Positions 10,061-21,894 of a DNA stretch of 64,000 nucleotides are shown in pieces (the first letter of the stretch is position 1; each line of letters begins with the position of its first letter). Source of the stretch: Bedellia somnulentella. Its lineage: Eukaryota; Arthropoda; Insecta; Lepidoptera; Bedelliidae. The stretch covers positions 5,022,001-5,086,000 of the forward strand of contig OY755179.1 in assembly GCA_963576735.1 (NCBI GenBank). Direction: 5' to 3'. Position numbers and translations under genes: made by a program. Under the pieces are notes generated by a model. The model made no database searches, was not told the origin of the DNA, and saw nothing but the letters and a program-made list of their open reading frames with translations.

Positions 10061-10850
10061 TTGTGCTTGGCTTTTGTATATGGTCAGATTATAACCTGAA
10101 TACTTGCGCGAGCAAGTAAGTAACTTTTAGACATTTTGTTATAAGTACGATGCTTTGGGCCTGTAAATGATGATCATTTGTAATAATTGATAGGTACCGA
10201 ATAATTATAATACCAACGAAGCAATCAAGTTCTGTACCTACGTAATCACACTGCGCAGACGGCGCCAAGTGGCACACCAACACACGCCCTCTCCCGATGA
10301 AGCCCCGCGGGTGGCTGAAGCGACAGTCTTTCAACCACTTCTATTTATAATATTAGCCACAGTCAGTCAGTCTAACGACCATATTCTGGTTTGTTAAGGT
10401 TCTTTTGAATTGTTTTATGTCGCAAATATAAATTATTTACAGATCACAAAAACAGCTTAATTGCCAATCGTACCATAAGACTGATTCAAGTAAACTTGAA
10501 TTATCAGCCAAAAAAGTGAAGAAAGCCGACCGGCAAAATAGTTTATGTGCCAGTGAGCTTAAAATACAAACAAGTAAAACGTATTAACTCACAAAATGTG
10601 CTTATTATAATAAAGTCATTTTGGTTTATATCAATTATTGTTTATAACACAAGCAGGTAAAAATGCTTAACTGAGTAAAAATTGAAAATCAATATTTGAT
10701 AAAAATGAATTAACGCAAAGTCTTTAACTATTTCAGGAAGGGTGAATTGTTTTATATGGCTTTCTTAACATAATGTATGTTTGAACTTACAAACCATATA
10801 AAAGGGTGGTTGTTAATACAAAAAAAAGTATCATTATTTTCAAAATCACC
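10061..10850. other. Interior of inverted-repeat unit, right part
   Basis: Unassigned. A GC-richer island at about 10250-10340 contains agccccgcgggtggctgaag and then ttataatattag, loosely like Helitron-end sequence but without proper termini. Confidence 0.3.
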
Positions 10851-10974
10851 AATGTATTAAGCGCCAAAAAAGTGCTCAGATCAAAACGAGACCCACACCA
10901 TTCGAAAGAGAAAAATCAGGCGATTCTAACGATGTATATAACTCAATTTCACCAAAAGTGGCGCTTAATACATT
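10851..10974. repeat. Internal hairpin built on the same 16-base motif
   Basis: aatgtattaagcgcca at 10851-10866 is the exact complement of 10959-10974, leaving a 92-base loop. The right arm is also part of the 34-base long-range inverted repeat. Confidence 0.8.
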
Positions 10975-10992
10975 CTGCCTTTCTAGCGTCGA
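10959..10992 (-). repeat. 34-bp perfect inverted repeat, right copy
   Basis: Exact reverse complement of 7667-7700. Confidence 0.85.
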
Positions 10993-11177
10993 TGTGTATA
11001 TCATACCTTAAATTAATCTACGTGGTTCTGGTGTCTCCCGGTGGGGAGAAAAAGTACTCTCAGTGTACTTAATACTCTTTTAAGAAGAAGGGAACTCTTA
11101 CGGATTGCTCAATCCCACAATGTCCAAATAAAGTGCTTTGAGTGGAGCCTACAAGAACCGCCAGAGGATTACTATAT

Positions 11178-12460
11178 ACTAAAGGGTAGCCAGTGCATCG
11201 GAATTTGAAATTCTTCTAGCTATTCCCAGTCGTCCTATTCGATAGTCTTACCAGTAAGACTATTGGGATTTTTTGTCCCAATAGACTTACTAGTAAGACT
11301 ATTGGGAAAATAATTCCCAGTAGTCTTACCAACCAATCAAAACTTTTTGGTGCATCTAAAGTTTTCAACTTTTATGTAGCCCAAAAAAGATGAATACGAG
11401 TAGGCATACCTCGTTAGTGAAATTGGATGTATGATATGAAATCGAATATTTTTTTTGGCTGATTTCCTGTCACATAATATTTTATCGAGGTGTATTTGCC
11501 ATTAAACTAAATAATTTGCAATATACATGGGAATGGGTTTGTGGTTGTAATATATTTTTTCCCAAAATACAGTCGTCAAAAGATAAAATAACTATGTATT
11601 TATAGTATATTTTTTGTATTTTTTTGTATTTAAAGTACCAGGGTAGCATAAACATAAAAGCAGCGTAAATAAAAAAGCTTATTTGTTTTATACAAAATTA
11701 TCAGTTGGAGTTTATCAAAATCAGAATTATAGAACAATCAGACAGAAGAATCAACCAAAAGACGTCCACAGGTGGAGAAAGGCTTTTCCGAAAGATCTCC
11801 ATAATAAAAACCGGTTCTGTGCTGCCCAAAAATTTTGACCAAGTCGTCGGTCAACCTTATGGGAGACCAACAAACAAACCATCAACAACAACCCTATTAA
11901 TAGCCTGATTCATGAAAATTATCACGTCGACCTCCGGATATAGAGACAGCAGACACCAAAATCGGAAAAATATTTGTACAGATTTTCAAGTTTATTAGTC
12001 ATAACAACTTTTAGTTTATGCGTTCCTGGTACTTTAATTGAAAGTTAAATTTACGTACATTTTTATAGCTGCTAGTTATAATTTCCAAAAAACTTTATAA
12101 ACGTTATAGCTTCTCATATATCAAAATAATAGAAAAAAAACATGTCTAAAATGTACTATTAGTATTAATAAACCAGTAAAACTGAAAATAAAAAAAACAA
12201 GTGTTGTATGCGTTGTATGTATTAAATATTAAAAGCAATAGTAAATTTATTAATAAGGTATTGTCTATGTGTAATAGTTACGAGGCCTATGTTTTTAAAA
12301 CATATGTCAAGTAAGACTAATGGGAATTATACGCCATAGACAATGTCCTACTTTCGGTAAGACTATTGGGGATAAAAATCCCATTAGTTCTACTGGTAAG
12401 TCTATCCAGTAAGACTACTGGGAATAGCCGAATTTCAGCCAATACATTCTTTTTAGTAAA
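11178..12460. mobile_element. Fold-back DNA element with arms of alternating AGTCTTAC motifs
   Basis: Arms at 11219-11330 and 12305-12428 are imperfect inverted repeats of about 110 bp. Within each arm, a motif close to cccaatagtcttac recurs four or more times in alternating orientation, so each arm is itself a chain of small palindromes. Weaker inverted similarity reaches outward to about 11178 and 12460. The roughly 975-bp interior has a 67-codon frame (11705-11908) with no recognisable domain, so the element looks non-autonomous. Superfamily and target duplication are unresolved. Confidence 0.6.
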
Positions 12461-12599
12461 GGTAGTTATCTTAAGTCGCCTTATTATATTCCTATGTCAT
12501 ATTTACAATTCAGGGGTCTAATATATGTATCAAACTGGGGGGCACAATAAACTATTAGAGCAGTAGTATTAGTTTTTAAACACTCGTGGTTTGCATAGA

Positions 12600-12895
12600 T
12601 TATAGTATATTAGGAGGTGTGATATGAATACAGTAAGTGATTTCAATATTCGTTGGTCAATCCTGATTTTAATATATAATGTAAAAATAGATGTATCAAT
12701 GTGTAAAAGAGGAAATAAGAAGATTTAGCCAAACTATTTCATTCTTATTATATATTTTATACTTATTAGGTTCAATTATAATAATGTAATAATGTGATAG
12801 GTATTTTGTAGTAGGTATTTGATGTTTAAGTTTAATATAATCGCATTGGGCTATGCCTGTAATGGTTATGTTATGTAAATAAATAAATAAATAAA
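12600..12895 (+). repeat. Possible LINE 3' UTR ending in (AAAT)n
   Basis: A non-coding AT-rich stretch ends gggctatgcctgtaatgg, then taaataaataaataaataaa. The microsatellite-like end suggests a non-LTR 3' terminus; the family is unknown. Confidence 0.3.
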
Positions 12896-13079
12896 TGTTC
12901 CTTTACTTACTTAACGAAACCTACTCAACCACCCAACCCCAATCTACACTTGTGCAATTGCATAATAATCAGTTAACTAAATTATGCGTGAACAGTGTAA
13001 CAAAACTAACAAATGTTCATCGTCCACATTTCAGAGTTAGATAACTGTTCCAATTGATTGTGTAACATCCAACATAAAC

Positions 13080-13230
13080 ATGCATATACTCACGACATTA
13101 TTTCCTATTATGGTATGCAGATACTATAGATTTTTGTACGATCACTTGTACGATCCTGACAAACTTCTCAAGCTTCATCTACATTTATAGATCGTTTCAT
13201 ACATGCTTTTTTACTCTTCAACCTGTATTT
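13080..13230 (-). mobile_element. RTE-like LINE, 3' fragment
   Basis: Matches the terminal 150 bases of the RTE-like LINE (cgatcctgacaaacttct, the cttcatctac region, 3' hairpin and tail start). Diverged. Confidence 0.7.
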
Positions 13231-13256
13231 TAACCCAATAAATGAGTTTGAAGGCA

Positions 13257-13442
13257 AACATATACTCACCGCTATAAATCCCTAAAAGGGGTAGCCAGAG
13301 CTAATGAATTAGAAATTACTCTGTTACTTTTGGAAGTTGAGTGGGGAAAATATGGTAAAATAAAGATTCGATGGGTCTCCAACCACATCGCCCAAAAATC
13401 CTTTATAAAGCCCCAATACCCTTAGTCGCCTCTTACAAAGAA
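13257..13442 (-). mobile_element. SINE-B, 5' truncated
   Basis: From the tail (gctataaatccc, ccctaaaagggg hairpin) to gtcgcctcttac. The first 45 or so bases of the family are missing. Confidence 0.8.
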
Positions 13443-13874
13443 GCTCTTTTCGAAGGCATATAATCGGAAATCTATTTCAAGATTCCAGATTGTGCCTATA
13501 GTAAAGAATTGATGATATAAAAATAAAGCGATGCTTTAAGAAAGTAAAATGGCTTTTCCCTTGAAACGAATGTTGTAGAGTGATTGATGAGTAAATGGGT
13601 GTTCTTGCTAAGCCGAATTTCTTTAACCTTTTTAACAGCGCTGAAAATAAGTTTTAAGAGATTTAAGAGATATTCAGTCTTTGTACTTTTATATCTTAAT
13701 TGTTCCGTAGTAAAAAGGTTTCATAATCCTTAAAAGTTCCTACTTTATTTTTATTTAAGATCTTGATCTTACTCGATTTTGAAAACATTTATTATACTCT
13801 TTGATTTTGTATGTAATTTAAGTCCATACTACTTCATACTACATAACTATTACTATTTACTACTATTACTACTT
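13443..13874. other. Unassigned AT-rich DNA
   Basis: No feature recognised. Confidence 0.3.
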
Positions 13875-14090
13875 TACTACTGTGCTATTATAAATGCGAT
13901 AGTAACTCTGTCTGTCTCTATGTCTGTCTGTTACGCTTTCCCACTTAAACCTCTCAACCGATTTTGATAAAATTTGGCACAGACAATCTTTAGACTCTGA
14001 GAAAGGACATAGGCATATACTTTTCATTGCGAAAAAAGGGATGAAAAGATTGAATTAGGGGTTGAAAGTTTATAATAAATTCGACAGTGT
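13875..14090 (+). mobile_element. Helitron-like left-end fragment
   Basis: Contains ctattataaatgcgatagta, a ctgtctgtct run, aaccgattttgataaaattt and gagaaaggacataggc in that order. I recognise this as a common lepidopteran Helitron-like 5' region. No 3' terminus is seen. Confidence 0.5.
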
Positions 14091-14307
14091 TTTTATTTAT
14101 GCACTAATTAAGAACCGAAAAATCGTTTGTTCTAGCATTTTGAAGCTTCTACCAGTGTGGGGTGACTTTGTCTACGTCCTTTAAATTTGAATATTAATGA
14201 TTAATAAATATTTCTAGGTACTTTCTGCCTCTCAATGGAATACATAGGTACCTTATACCTATACCTACTATTATCAGATATTTTGTTATTTTTTTAAAAT
14301 AAAAGGT

Positions 14308-14385
14308 CTCATACCCTTAGTCACTCTTACAACACCCGTGGGTAGAAAGGGGTAGTGACATTCTAGGCCGATACTAAACGGCAAT
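14308..14385 (-). mobile_element. SINE-B, 5' fragment
   Basis: The cttagtc...acccgtgggtagaaa...gtgacattctaggcc part matches the first 80 bases of SINE-B. Confidence 0.65.
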
Positions 14386-14419
14386 TTACGTTAAATCATG
14401 AGACAAATTTAGTGAAAGA

Positions 14420-14632
14420 GGGCAGGCCTATTGCAGCCTCTGTACGAATACACATGACTAAAAAGGTAACCTCATGATGTTTACCCTCACCGGTAACAAC
14501 TTTGACAAATTAATCAAACAGATACCATAAGAAATATCACATTAGTATGAGCTTAAATCTCTGGATTTGAACTCACGCTTCTGCGCATTAAGGCGGTGTT
14601 CTTTTCACTGCACTACCAAGGTTACACTTTTT
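14420..14632 (-). mobile_element. SINE-A, diverged, with tRNA-like head
   Basis: Old copy: the central region (gtacgaatacacatgac), gtaacaactttgacaaatta, and a degenerate B box (ggatttgaactc) near 14561 remain. The 3' part is missing. Confidence 0.6.
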
Positions 14633-14841
14633 TTTCAAAGAGGTATAATAAAATTATTTTTATGGTTTTCTGAAAAGTAAGAAATGCAATAAATTCATAA
14701 AACTTTTTGCTTAATAGTTTTGTAATTATTTAATTGTGAAGAAATCTGACTATTATAATCGTTTTTACATTCATTTGTACATACATTACTTCTGTATGTC
14801 TTTCATATATAAATTTCTCTCTCACTCGGGTCTGCAAAGGA

Positions 14842-15032
14842 ATTAGAAATTCCTCAGCCTCTTTTGGAAAGTTGAATGGGGAAAAGATGGTAAAATAAAT
14901 GTTGTTGGTGATGGGTCTCCAACCGCGTCGCCCAAAAATCTATTAATAGCCCCAATACCGTTAGTCGCCTCTTACGTACACCCACCAGAAGAAATGGGGT
15001 AGTGTTATTCTAAGCCGACACTACACAGCAAA
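14842..15032 (-). mobile_element. SINE-B, nearly full length
   Basis: Runs to ctaagccgacactacacagc at the 5' end; the 3' hairpin region is degenerate. About 90 percent like neighbouring copies by eye. Confidence 0.85.
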
Positions 15033-15182
15033 GACTTACTTATGGATATGAATGATCATAATGCTAAATAAAGTTATGCATAAATAGTAGACTATAATAA
15101 AAAGGAGAGCAAAGAAGGCGATTTGATAGCTTTAGGTGTGTTTTAAGCACACGTGTGTAGAAAAATTATTGCTTATTTATTA

Positions 15183-15542
15183 AGCAACCGTGATAGCCCA
15201 GTGGGTAGAACACTCGGTTATCGTGCAAACGACTAGTGTTCAAATCCTGGGTCGGGCCTACACCAATTTGTCTTTTCTAAAGACATATGTGTGGTTAATT
15301 TATCATGGTTGTTAACGGTGAGGGAAAACATCGTGAGGAAACCCACATGGCTGAGTTGTACTTAGTCATGTGACAGTGTATTCGTACAAAACGGCGATAG
15401 GCCTGCCCCCTATCACTTGAGTCCATGCAAAACGTGGGTACTCTGAACACCAGGTGACAAAGTCACGTGATGTTCAGAAGTATTAGTACCTCTGCCAACC
15501 CCTTCGGGGATATTCGGCGTGAACGTTTATGTTTATGTTATG
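15183..15542 (+). mobile_element. SINE-A, full length, 10-bp target duplication
   Basis: The tRNA-like head has an A box (gatagcccagtggg) and a B box (gtgttcaaatcc) about 40 bases apart, the usual internal RNA polymerase III promoter. A long conserved body follows. The 3' end is ccccttcgggg, ggcgtgaacg, then tttatg repeats. ttatttatta flanks both sides (15173-15182, 15543-15552). Non-coding; needs a LINE reverse transcriptase. Confidence 0.9.
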
Positions 15543-15552
15543 TTATTTATTA

Positions 15553-15810
15553 TAAAATAACTTTATGTATTATAAAATTTATTTGAATCAATTTTAAAAT
15601 TAATATTTATCATTCAACATTTGAATTTAACAAATACTTACTCCCATTAATGATGATTTCAGATGTTATAATAAAGCTTATCTAATTAATAATGGTTGAA
15701 TTTCGCACGAGGTGACCACTAGTAGTTATTGAGCTAATTAATTAGGCCATGTGTTTTTCTTCACGAAAATTTGTCACACTATTACTTAAATATGTTTGAG
15801 TGAAAACATT
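15553..15810. other. Unassigned AT-rich DNA
   Basis: No feature recognised. Confidence 0.3.
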
Positions 15811-15952
15811 CATACATAACTCACGCCGTTAGTTCCCATTGAGATAGGCATAGACCATCGATCACCACTTTATACGATCCTGGCAAACCTCTATTCGTAC
15901 ATCCATCGTTCTTTTCATAAATGCTCTTTTAATCTTCATACTTCAGACACTT
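15811..15952 (-). mobile_element. RTE-like LINE, 3' fragment
   Basis: Terminal 140 bases of the LINE, with hairpin (cccattgagatagg, diverged) and cgatcctggcaaacctct. Confidence 0.75.
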
Positions 15953-15964
15953 TTTGCTTTTTAC

Positions 15965-16209
15965 TGTGTAGTTTCGGCTTAGAATAGCACTACCCCAATT
16001 CTTCTGGTGGGTGTACGTAAGAGGCGACTACCGGTATTGGGGCTTTTAAGGGATTTTTGGGCGATGCGCTAGGAGACCCATCACCGACAACCTTTATTTT
16101 ACCATCTGTTCCCCACATAGCTCTCTAAAAGTGGCTAAGAAATTTGTAATTCCCTAGCTCTGGCTAACCCATTTAGGGATTTATAGCCGTGGGTATATGT
16201 ATGTACGTA
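15965..16209 (+). mobile_element. SINE-B, full length
   Basis: Complete from ctgtgtagtttcgg to the gtgggtatatgtatgta tail. It follows directly after an opposing LINE fragment. Confidence 0.9.
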
Positions 16210-16859
16210 CTTCAGAGACCTGCCTTTTTGAGCACTCTATCTATTTGGTCCCAATATGTCCTCCAAGGTAGTCCTCTACTACTACTCAGAGAAAAACGTA
16301 TAAGTATTTTAAAAAATATAAAATTCAAAAACTAAAACCTTGGCAGAGTGTTGCAAAGTTGAGTGTTGTCCTGTTTGCTGCCAAGTTTAGATCTTTTGTA
16401 ATTAAGTTATAAGCTAAGCTCAGAGAAGTATATTTTTACTTGTAACTGCCTAAACAAATGAAGCAAAACTTGGTATGAGACACTTAACAAAACCTCAAAA
16501 AAAATCTTTGGTTCTAAATTATTTACTCCATTTTTATAGACAGCCGACTTAAAATACTTTTTATCTCGCGACTTGACAATTGCGAAAAGAAATGCGGAAA
16601 TGGTCTTACAAAGTTGCTATCGAGTAATAAAGCACATAGAATCCCAGGGGTTGTTTTAATAATTCATTTTGTCACGACATTAGTCGATACTCGTGTCTCG
16701 TAGTTTTCTGGGACCCATGACCTTTTAGAAAGATATAGACTGGTAGCGCAAAACACCAGTTTGAAATGTTCTTTTAAGTTTATTGCAACTTCACCTCACA
16801 GATTCGGAAATGTCTACCTACTACCGTCTACTTGCCTTATTATACTTAAGGCTACAATT
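16210..16859. other. Unassigned DNA
   Basis: The first 50 bases (cagagacctgcctttttgag) look like a further RTE LINE 3' scrap on the minus strand. The rest shows nothing recognisable. Confidence 0.3.
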
Positions 16860-16960
16860 TCAAATAGGGGTACCCAGAGCTTTAGTATTAACAATCCTTT
16901 AGCCATTTATGGAATAAATTTGTGAAAAAGATGGTGTAACAAGGAACGATAGCAATAACT
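16860..16960 (-). mobile_element. SINE-B, strongly diverged fragment
   Basis: ggggtacccagagctttag and the following gtgaaaaagatggt resemble the 3' third of SINE-B. Confidence 0.4.
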
Positions 16961-17159
16961 TTCCAGAGTAGTCATATATATCGCCTTATAAATGTGAAAC
17001 ATAAAACTTGTGACACTCATTTTGCCTATTTTTGCTTTCTCCATGCATTTACACAATATTTTTTTATACATTTCAGTATAAAATATGATCATTTAATTAT
17101 TTGTGGTAATATTATGGAAGTGAAACTTTTATTCTGTTTATTTATTTATTTCTTACAGC

Positions 17160-17408
17160 CGTGTAGTGTCGGCTTAGAATGTCACTAACCCTTTCTAATC
17201 ACGGATGTCGTAAGAGGTGACTAAGGGTATGGGGCATATTTAAGTGGTTTTTGGGCGCCGCGGTTGGAAACTTATCACCAACGATATACTTTATTTCTAC
17301 CATCTTGTCCCCTATCAACTTCCAAATGTGGCTGAGGAGGTGTTTCCAGCTCTGAAGCTCTGGCTACCCCGTTTTGGTATTTATGGTCGTGGGTATATGT
17401 ATGTATGT
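17160..17408 (+). mobile_element. SINE-B, subfamily with cacggatgtcgtaagag
   Basis: Full-length copy of a second SINE-B subfamily. It differs from the main one by gtcactaacccttt and a one-step tacca-tcttgtccc change. The tail is gtgggtatatgtatgtatg. Confidence 0.85.
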
Positions 17409-17966
17409 CCTTATTAATCATATTTATTTCGATACCCGCCTTACATAAAGAACCAATATTATTCTAAAAAATTGAATACATCATTGAACAGAAAAGCAAA
17501 AATTATTTTATAAAATCTTAAAATACTCTAATGAAGCTGAAAGTATTCGCAAAGGCAACATTAATCATTCTTTGACGCCCATATTTTCGGTGCCGGTTTT
17601 TGCCGGACAAAAGAGGATACAACCGGGTCAGAACCGGATAATCCGTCTGTTTACTGGATTGGTGAACGCCGCAACGGATTTAAATTAATAATTCAATCTA
17701 CCATCAGCATTGACGAAGAACCCTTACTACGATCTAAACTTTATTTGCTTCATTTAATCGAGGTTAAAAGAATTTAGGGAAGGATAAGGAGAATTCAATT
17801 GGTTAAAAAATTCAAAAGCTTTAATCGTCTTAATTTAACCATTATCGCAATTCGTGCATATAATTCTGTTATAAGGATTGTATTCAGTCCAAGTGTTGAT
17901 TATGGGGGATTCATAGCTAAATTGTATTAAAACAAGAGACAGTAATTTTCAAAAAGTGTGACAAAT
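17409..17966. other. Unassigned DNA
   Basis: A GC-richer patch at about 17580-17680 (gccggtttttgccgg) stands out but carries no ORF. Confidence 0.3.
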
Positions 17967-18187
17967 GATCATGTGGAAAATAAATGAATAGTCTTGTGGC
18001 CAGTCAAGCGATGTCTGAAAAGGGCCGAATGGCTGTTTTTCCTACTCTTATGTATGACAGCGAAAGTTGGGTTTGGCAGAAGAAGCATGAGAGGATAGTG
18101 CATAGAGCATTTATGAAGATTGATGGATGTAAACGAAGATAGAGAAGTTTTTCAGGATCGTACAAAGTGGCTATCGACAATCTTTGT
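17967..18187 (+). pseudogene. RTE-like LINE, internally deleted 3' remnant
   Basis: Matches LINE coding sequence: the ATG-TCT-GAA-AAG SEKA region, then the SE(C/S)WVWQKKHE region. It then jumps to the FMKIDGCKRR-like 3' end with about 300 bases missing. Frame destroyed. Confidence 0.75.
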
Positions 18188-18261
18188 ATATAATTAAATT
18201 ATCATTCATTATACGTTTATATAATAGACATATACATTTTGTAAATCAAAGTGAATAATAT

Positions 18262-18415
18262 AATGCCGTGTCGCGTCCGCTTAGGCTAGCTGTACCTGCT
18301 CTCTTCTCGTGGGGTTAGGTGACTTTTGAGTAATTTGGCTGAAAACCCATCACCAACGATGCTTATTTTGAACTGTCTTCTAATGAATCTACTTTCAAAG
18401 TGAGCAAAGAATTAT
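18262..18415 (+). mobile_element. SINE-B, diverged
   Basis: ccgtgtcgcgtccgcttagg at the start and ggctgaaaacccatcaccaa in the middle identify the family; the tail is lost. Confidence 0.5.
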
Positions 18416-18471
18416 TTATACCGAACGCTTGTGTATTTAATATGTGTTTTTATCATTTGTTTATAGGACAA

Positions 18472-18545
18472 TGTTCAGTACGAGATTACAATTCTGTGAC
18501 TACATTTAAATTAAGACTAAAGCAGATATTATTATCACTACAGTG
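18472..18545 (+). pseudogene. C-terminal scrap of a non-LTR reverse transcriptase
   Basis: Translates to QCSVRDYNSVTTFKLRLKQ followed by ILL, the typical C-terminal end (NS..TFK.RLK) of Jockey/CR1-type RT proteins. The following 130 bases, with gtaatttgtaatttgtaa repeats, may be its 3' UTR. Confidence 0.5.
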
Positions 18546-18904
18546 TTATCATTAGTGTTAGTGTTAGGATATAATATAAGAACTTAGATTTACTGTATTT
18601 GTTTTGTGTTGTTCTGTTCTGTTGTTGTCATTGTATTATAATTTGTAATTTGTAATTTGTAAAATGTATTATAGGGAGAAAAAAAACTTTGATGTGCAAA
18701 ATAGAAATATTGTCACTTTCTCTGTCGGCGATGTATGTAATTGATTAAGCCAAACTATTTAAATGTTTCTAAAAAAATAATAAAAAAAATCAATTTTATT
18801 TGTGCAAGATTTAGAAACGCATATTTGATAATATTGTTTGTTTAAAAATATGTTACAACAATACTGTTGATTTCATTTAAATTTTTGTATAACGTTATAA
18901 AATA

Positions 18905-19076
18905 CTGGTGCTGGCTGAAAACCAGCGTGCTTCAGCTGATGTGTCCTGCGAGATACGCAGCTGAGGCACATATGCTGAGCCAGAACCAATTCGGCAACCT
19001 TTGTAATTCATCCAACGAATGTAATATTATTATTTTATTGCCAAATAAATTATTTTTCTTTCTTTCTTTCTTTTCA
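18905..19076 (+). mobile_element. CR1/Jockey-like LINE 3' end with (CTTT)n tail
   Basis: gctgaaaaccagcgtg, cacatatgctgag and attgccaaataaatta, in that order, match the 3' UTR of the LINE at 23465-26290. This copy ends in tttctttctttctttc instead of (CTT)n. Confidence 0.6.
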
Positions 19077-19476
19077 GTACTGCCTATTAAGTTGTTAAAT
19101 ACTGAATATTTCATAATTTTATTACCAATTAATGATGGGCTAGAGCTGGGTGCCTATTTTGGTGTTTATAGTGACTCGTGGAATACGCACACATGTAAAA
19201 TTGTCTATTAAAGTATGTTCTATATTTCATATAAAATGGCCATAACTTTGGTTAGATATCACAAATAAATAAATGTGTGTATACTCCGGGAAACGAACCT
19301 AAAACTTTAAAAACGCTTTATCCATTGGCCGATGATAGAGACAGATAAACTTAAACAATGGTAAAATAAATAATAATTGATCACTTTTTGTAGTAACTGA
19401 AACTTAAACAGCGGTAGGCATTACTTCAGGTCAGCTTAATTTATGCCTTATTACCTAGAATAGTCCTTTTGAAGAG
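19077..19476. other. Unassigned AT-rich DNA
   Basis: No feature recognised. Confidence 0.3.
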
Positions 19477-19693
19477 CATACATACAATACTCAGGCTTCA
19501 GACCTAGAAACTCCACAGCCGCATTTGGAAGTTGATAGGGGGGGACCAAATGGTAGAAATAAAGTATCGTCGGTGATAGGTCTCCAACCGCATCGCCCAA
19601 AAACCACTTAAAAAACCCTATACCGTTAGTCGCGTCTTATGATACCCGTGGGTAGAAAAAGGGTAGTGACATTCTAAGCCGGCACTACACGGC
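19477..19693 (-). mobile_element. SINE-B, second subfamily
   Basis: Tail catacatacaatactc at the left, 5' end ctaagccggcactacac at the right. Carries the tacccgtgggtagaaa subfamily marker. Confidence 0.85.
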
Positions 19694-19745
19694 AAATATA
19701 TCAGTGATAGAGAAGATTATTTGCAAATCTCTTGGAGATCTCTTG

Positions 19746-19999
19746 CTGTGTAGTGTCGGCTTAGAATAACACTAACCCATTTCTGCCGGTGGGTGTACGT
19801 AAGAGGCGACTAACGGTGTTGGGGCTTTTAAGGGATTTTTGGGCGATGCGGTTGGATACCCATCACCAACAACCTTTATTTTGCCATCTTTTCCCCACTC
19901 AATTTTCCAAAAGTGGCTGAGGAACTTCTAGTTCCTTAGCTCTGGCTACCCCTTTATAGGGATTTATAGCCGTGAGTATATGTATGTATGTATGTATGT
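19746..19999 (+). mobile_element. SINE-B, full length
   Basis: Complete copy with ccctttatagggat hairpin and a tail of four tatg units. It lies head to head with the copy at 19477-19693. Confidence 0.9.
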
Positions 20000-20726
20000 C
20001 TTGGAGATTGTTCTTTTCATAATTCATATAAGCCGAAAAAATATATTATCAACTACGGACTGATTTGCAAAAGTAACTTTTAACAAAAGATCCTCAATGC
20101 GGTTAATTAAATCTTTTTTGCAAGTGAAACCAGTTAACTTCATCACAACATAAACGAACTGTGAATAAAGTTGTCCAGTGTTGATTACAGCGGTTTCGAT
20201 GTACAGATTGAAATTAATTCTGGAGTCAAATCAAAAGCTTTTTTTATTAAGTATCTTTTGTATTTTTTAAACAATATTTTTATTTTATAGAGAATATAAA
20301 AATACAACACTGTGTTCTTTACCGCCGCGAACTCGTAATTCCATGGCCGCTTTGTACAATATATTTCACTCAACTTAATACTTTTGGAGTTCTGTTGGAG
20401 TTTGAAGAATCGTGGTCACTAATGTAGCTCTAATAGTTACACAACTTAAGTGGCAATGGGCAGGGCACATGTATGTATGTAAGGTAAGAAAAAACTCGTA
20501 AAGGAAATGGTAGTACACTATCAAAGTAAGAGTGGACCAACAAGAACGACGAAAATTCATAAAATAAAAAAAAAATTATTTTCCAGTTCTAAACCCACAC
20601 TAGGCTCCAAATAAGAAAGCACATATATCAACACTAATGAAGATAAACTTAAGCTGACCAAACATTGCGAGAAAAACTATCCCTTTCAATTTGTACAATA
20701 ATTAAAGAAACTTGCTTACCGTAAAG
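20000..20726. other. Unassigned AT-rich DNA
   Basis: No feature recognised. A lone tgtatgtatgtaagg at about 20470 may be the remains of a LINE or SINE tail. Confidence 0.3.
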
Positions 20727-20975
20727 CCGTGTAGTATCGGCTTAGAATAACACTACCCTATTTCTGCCCGTGGGTGATCGTAAGAGGCGACTTAGGGTAT
20801 AGGGGCTTTTTAAGTGATTTTTGGGCGATGTGGTTGGAGACCCGTCACCACAAACATTTATTATTACCATCTTTTCCCCAATCAACTTCCAAAAATGGCT
20901 AAGGAATTTCTCATTCCAAAGCTCTGGCTACCCTGTTAAGGGATTTATAGCCGTGAGCATATGTATATATGTATG
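20727..20975 (+). mobile_element. SINE-B, second subfamily, full length
   Basis: Starts gccgtgtagtatcgg, has ctgcccgtgggtgatcg, and ends ccgtgagcatatgtatat. Confidence 0.85.
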
Positions 20976-21794
20976 CTTACCGTCCTCTGAATTTCTTTGT
21001 TACTTGTTCTGAAGTTATCGTCACGATATCGGTTAGAATGAGTTGACATTATACGATACTAAGTAAGTGCAAAAGAGATGGCTGTTTTATACCACGCGAT
21101 ATCTAGTTAAAAGGTCGCTCGTACTAGTTATGCTGATGGCAATGTTTTCGTTTTAATTAGTACATGTCATATGTTATTTTTAAAAATTTCACCATACATA
21201 AGAATGACGAGTAATATAAAATTCGTTTAATATAATAAAGCGAGATCTTTATTTCAGAGATTTTACCAATTCCGATAACATCCTACAAACAAAAACTTCA
21301 TCATTGCGTCTTGTGATTAAATATTATTTCAACACGCTCTCCTGTATTCTACTCTGCGCAACACTGAAATGCTACTAAAACTTTGTAATCTGGTATAGAT
21401 TCCAATCCCATAAGCCTCTCGAACAATAAATATTTATTCCCGGTGTTTTCCTCGACACTATCTTCTCAACCAAGAGTGTGTGTGTGAGCAAGCCTCTTGC
21501 TATGGTCACAAAAAATCTCATTGGTTTTTGGCGAAATTTCTCCCATAATAACAATCAAAAGGTAGTTAACATAAGCTAAATAAAGTAATTTAGAGCTAAT
21601 CTAACGCCTGCAGTATGCAACAGTAAGGATTATGCCGTAATCTATATACTATACCACAGCTTTTACTTTACAAGCCTCTTAGAATAAGGAAAAATCTTCT
21701 AAATTACATTACATTATTGTGCTGTTTAGTTTAGTCTAGCGAAATTTGTGCGAGATGACTAAGAAAATGGAGACATCATAAGAGATTAACGCAA
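20976..21794. other. Unassigned DNA
   Basis: No ORF or repeat family recognised. Confidence 0.3.
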
Positions 21795-21886
21795 CATATA
21801 CTCACGCCATTAGTTTCCATTGGGGTAGGCAGACAGAATCGATCGCCACTTCGAACGATCCTGGAAAACCTGTCTAGCTTGATAAG
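21795..21886 (-). mobile_element. RTE-like LINE, 3' fragment
   Basis: Last 90 bases of the LINE with the ccattggggtaggcag hairpin region and cgatcctggaaaacct. Confidence 0.75.
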
Positions 21887-21894
21887 TATACCTA

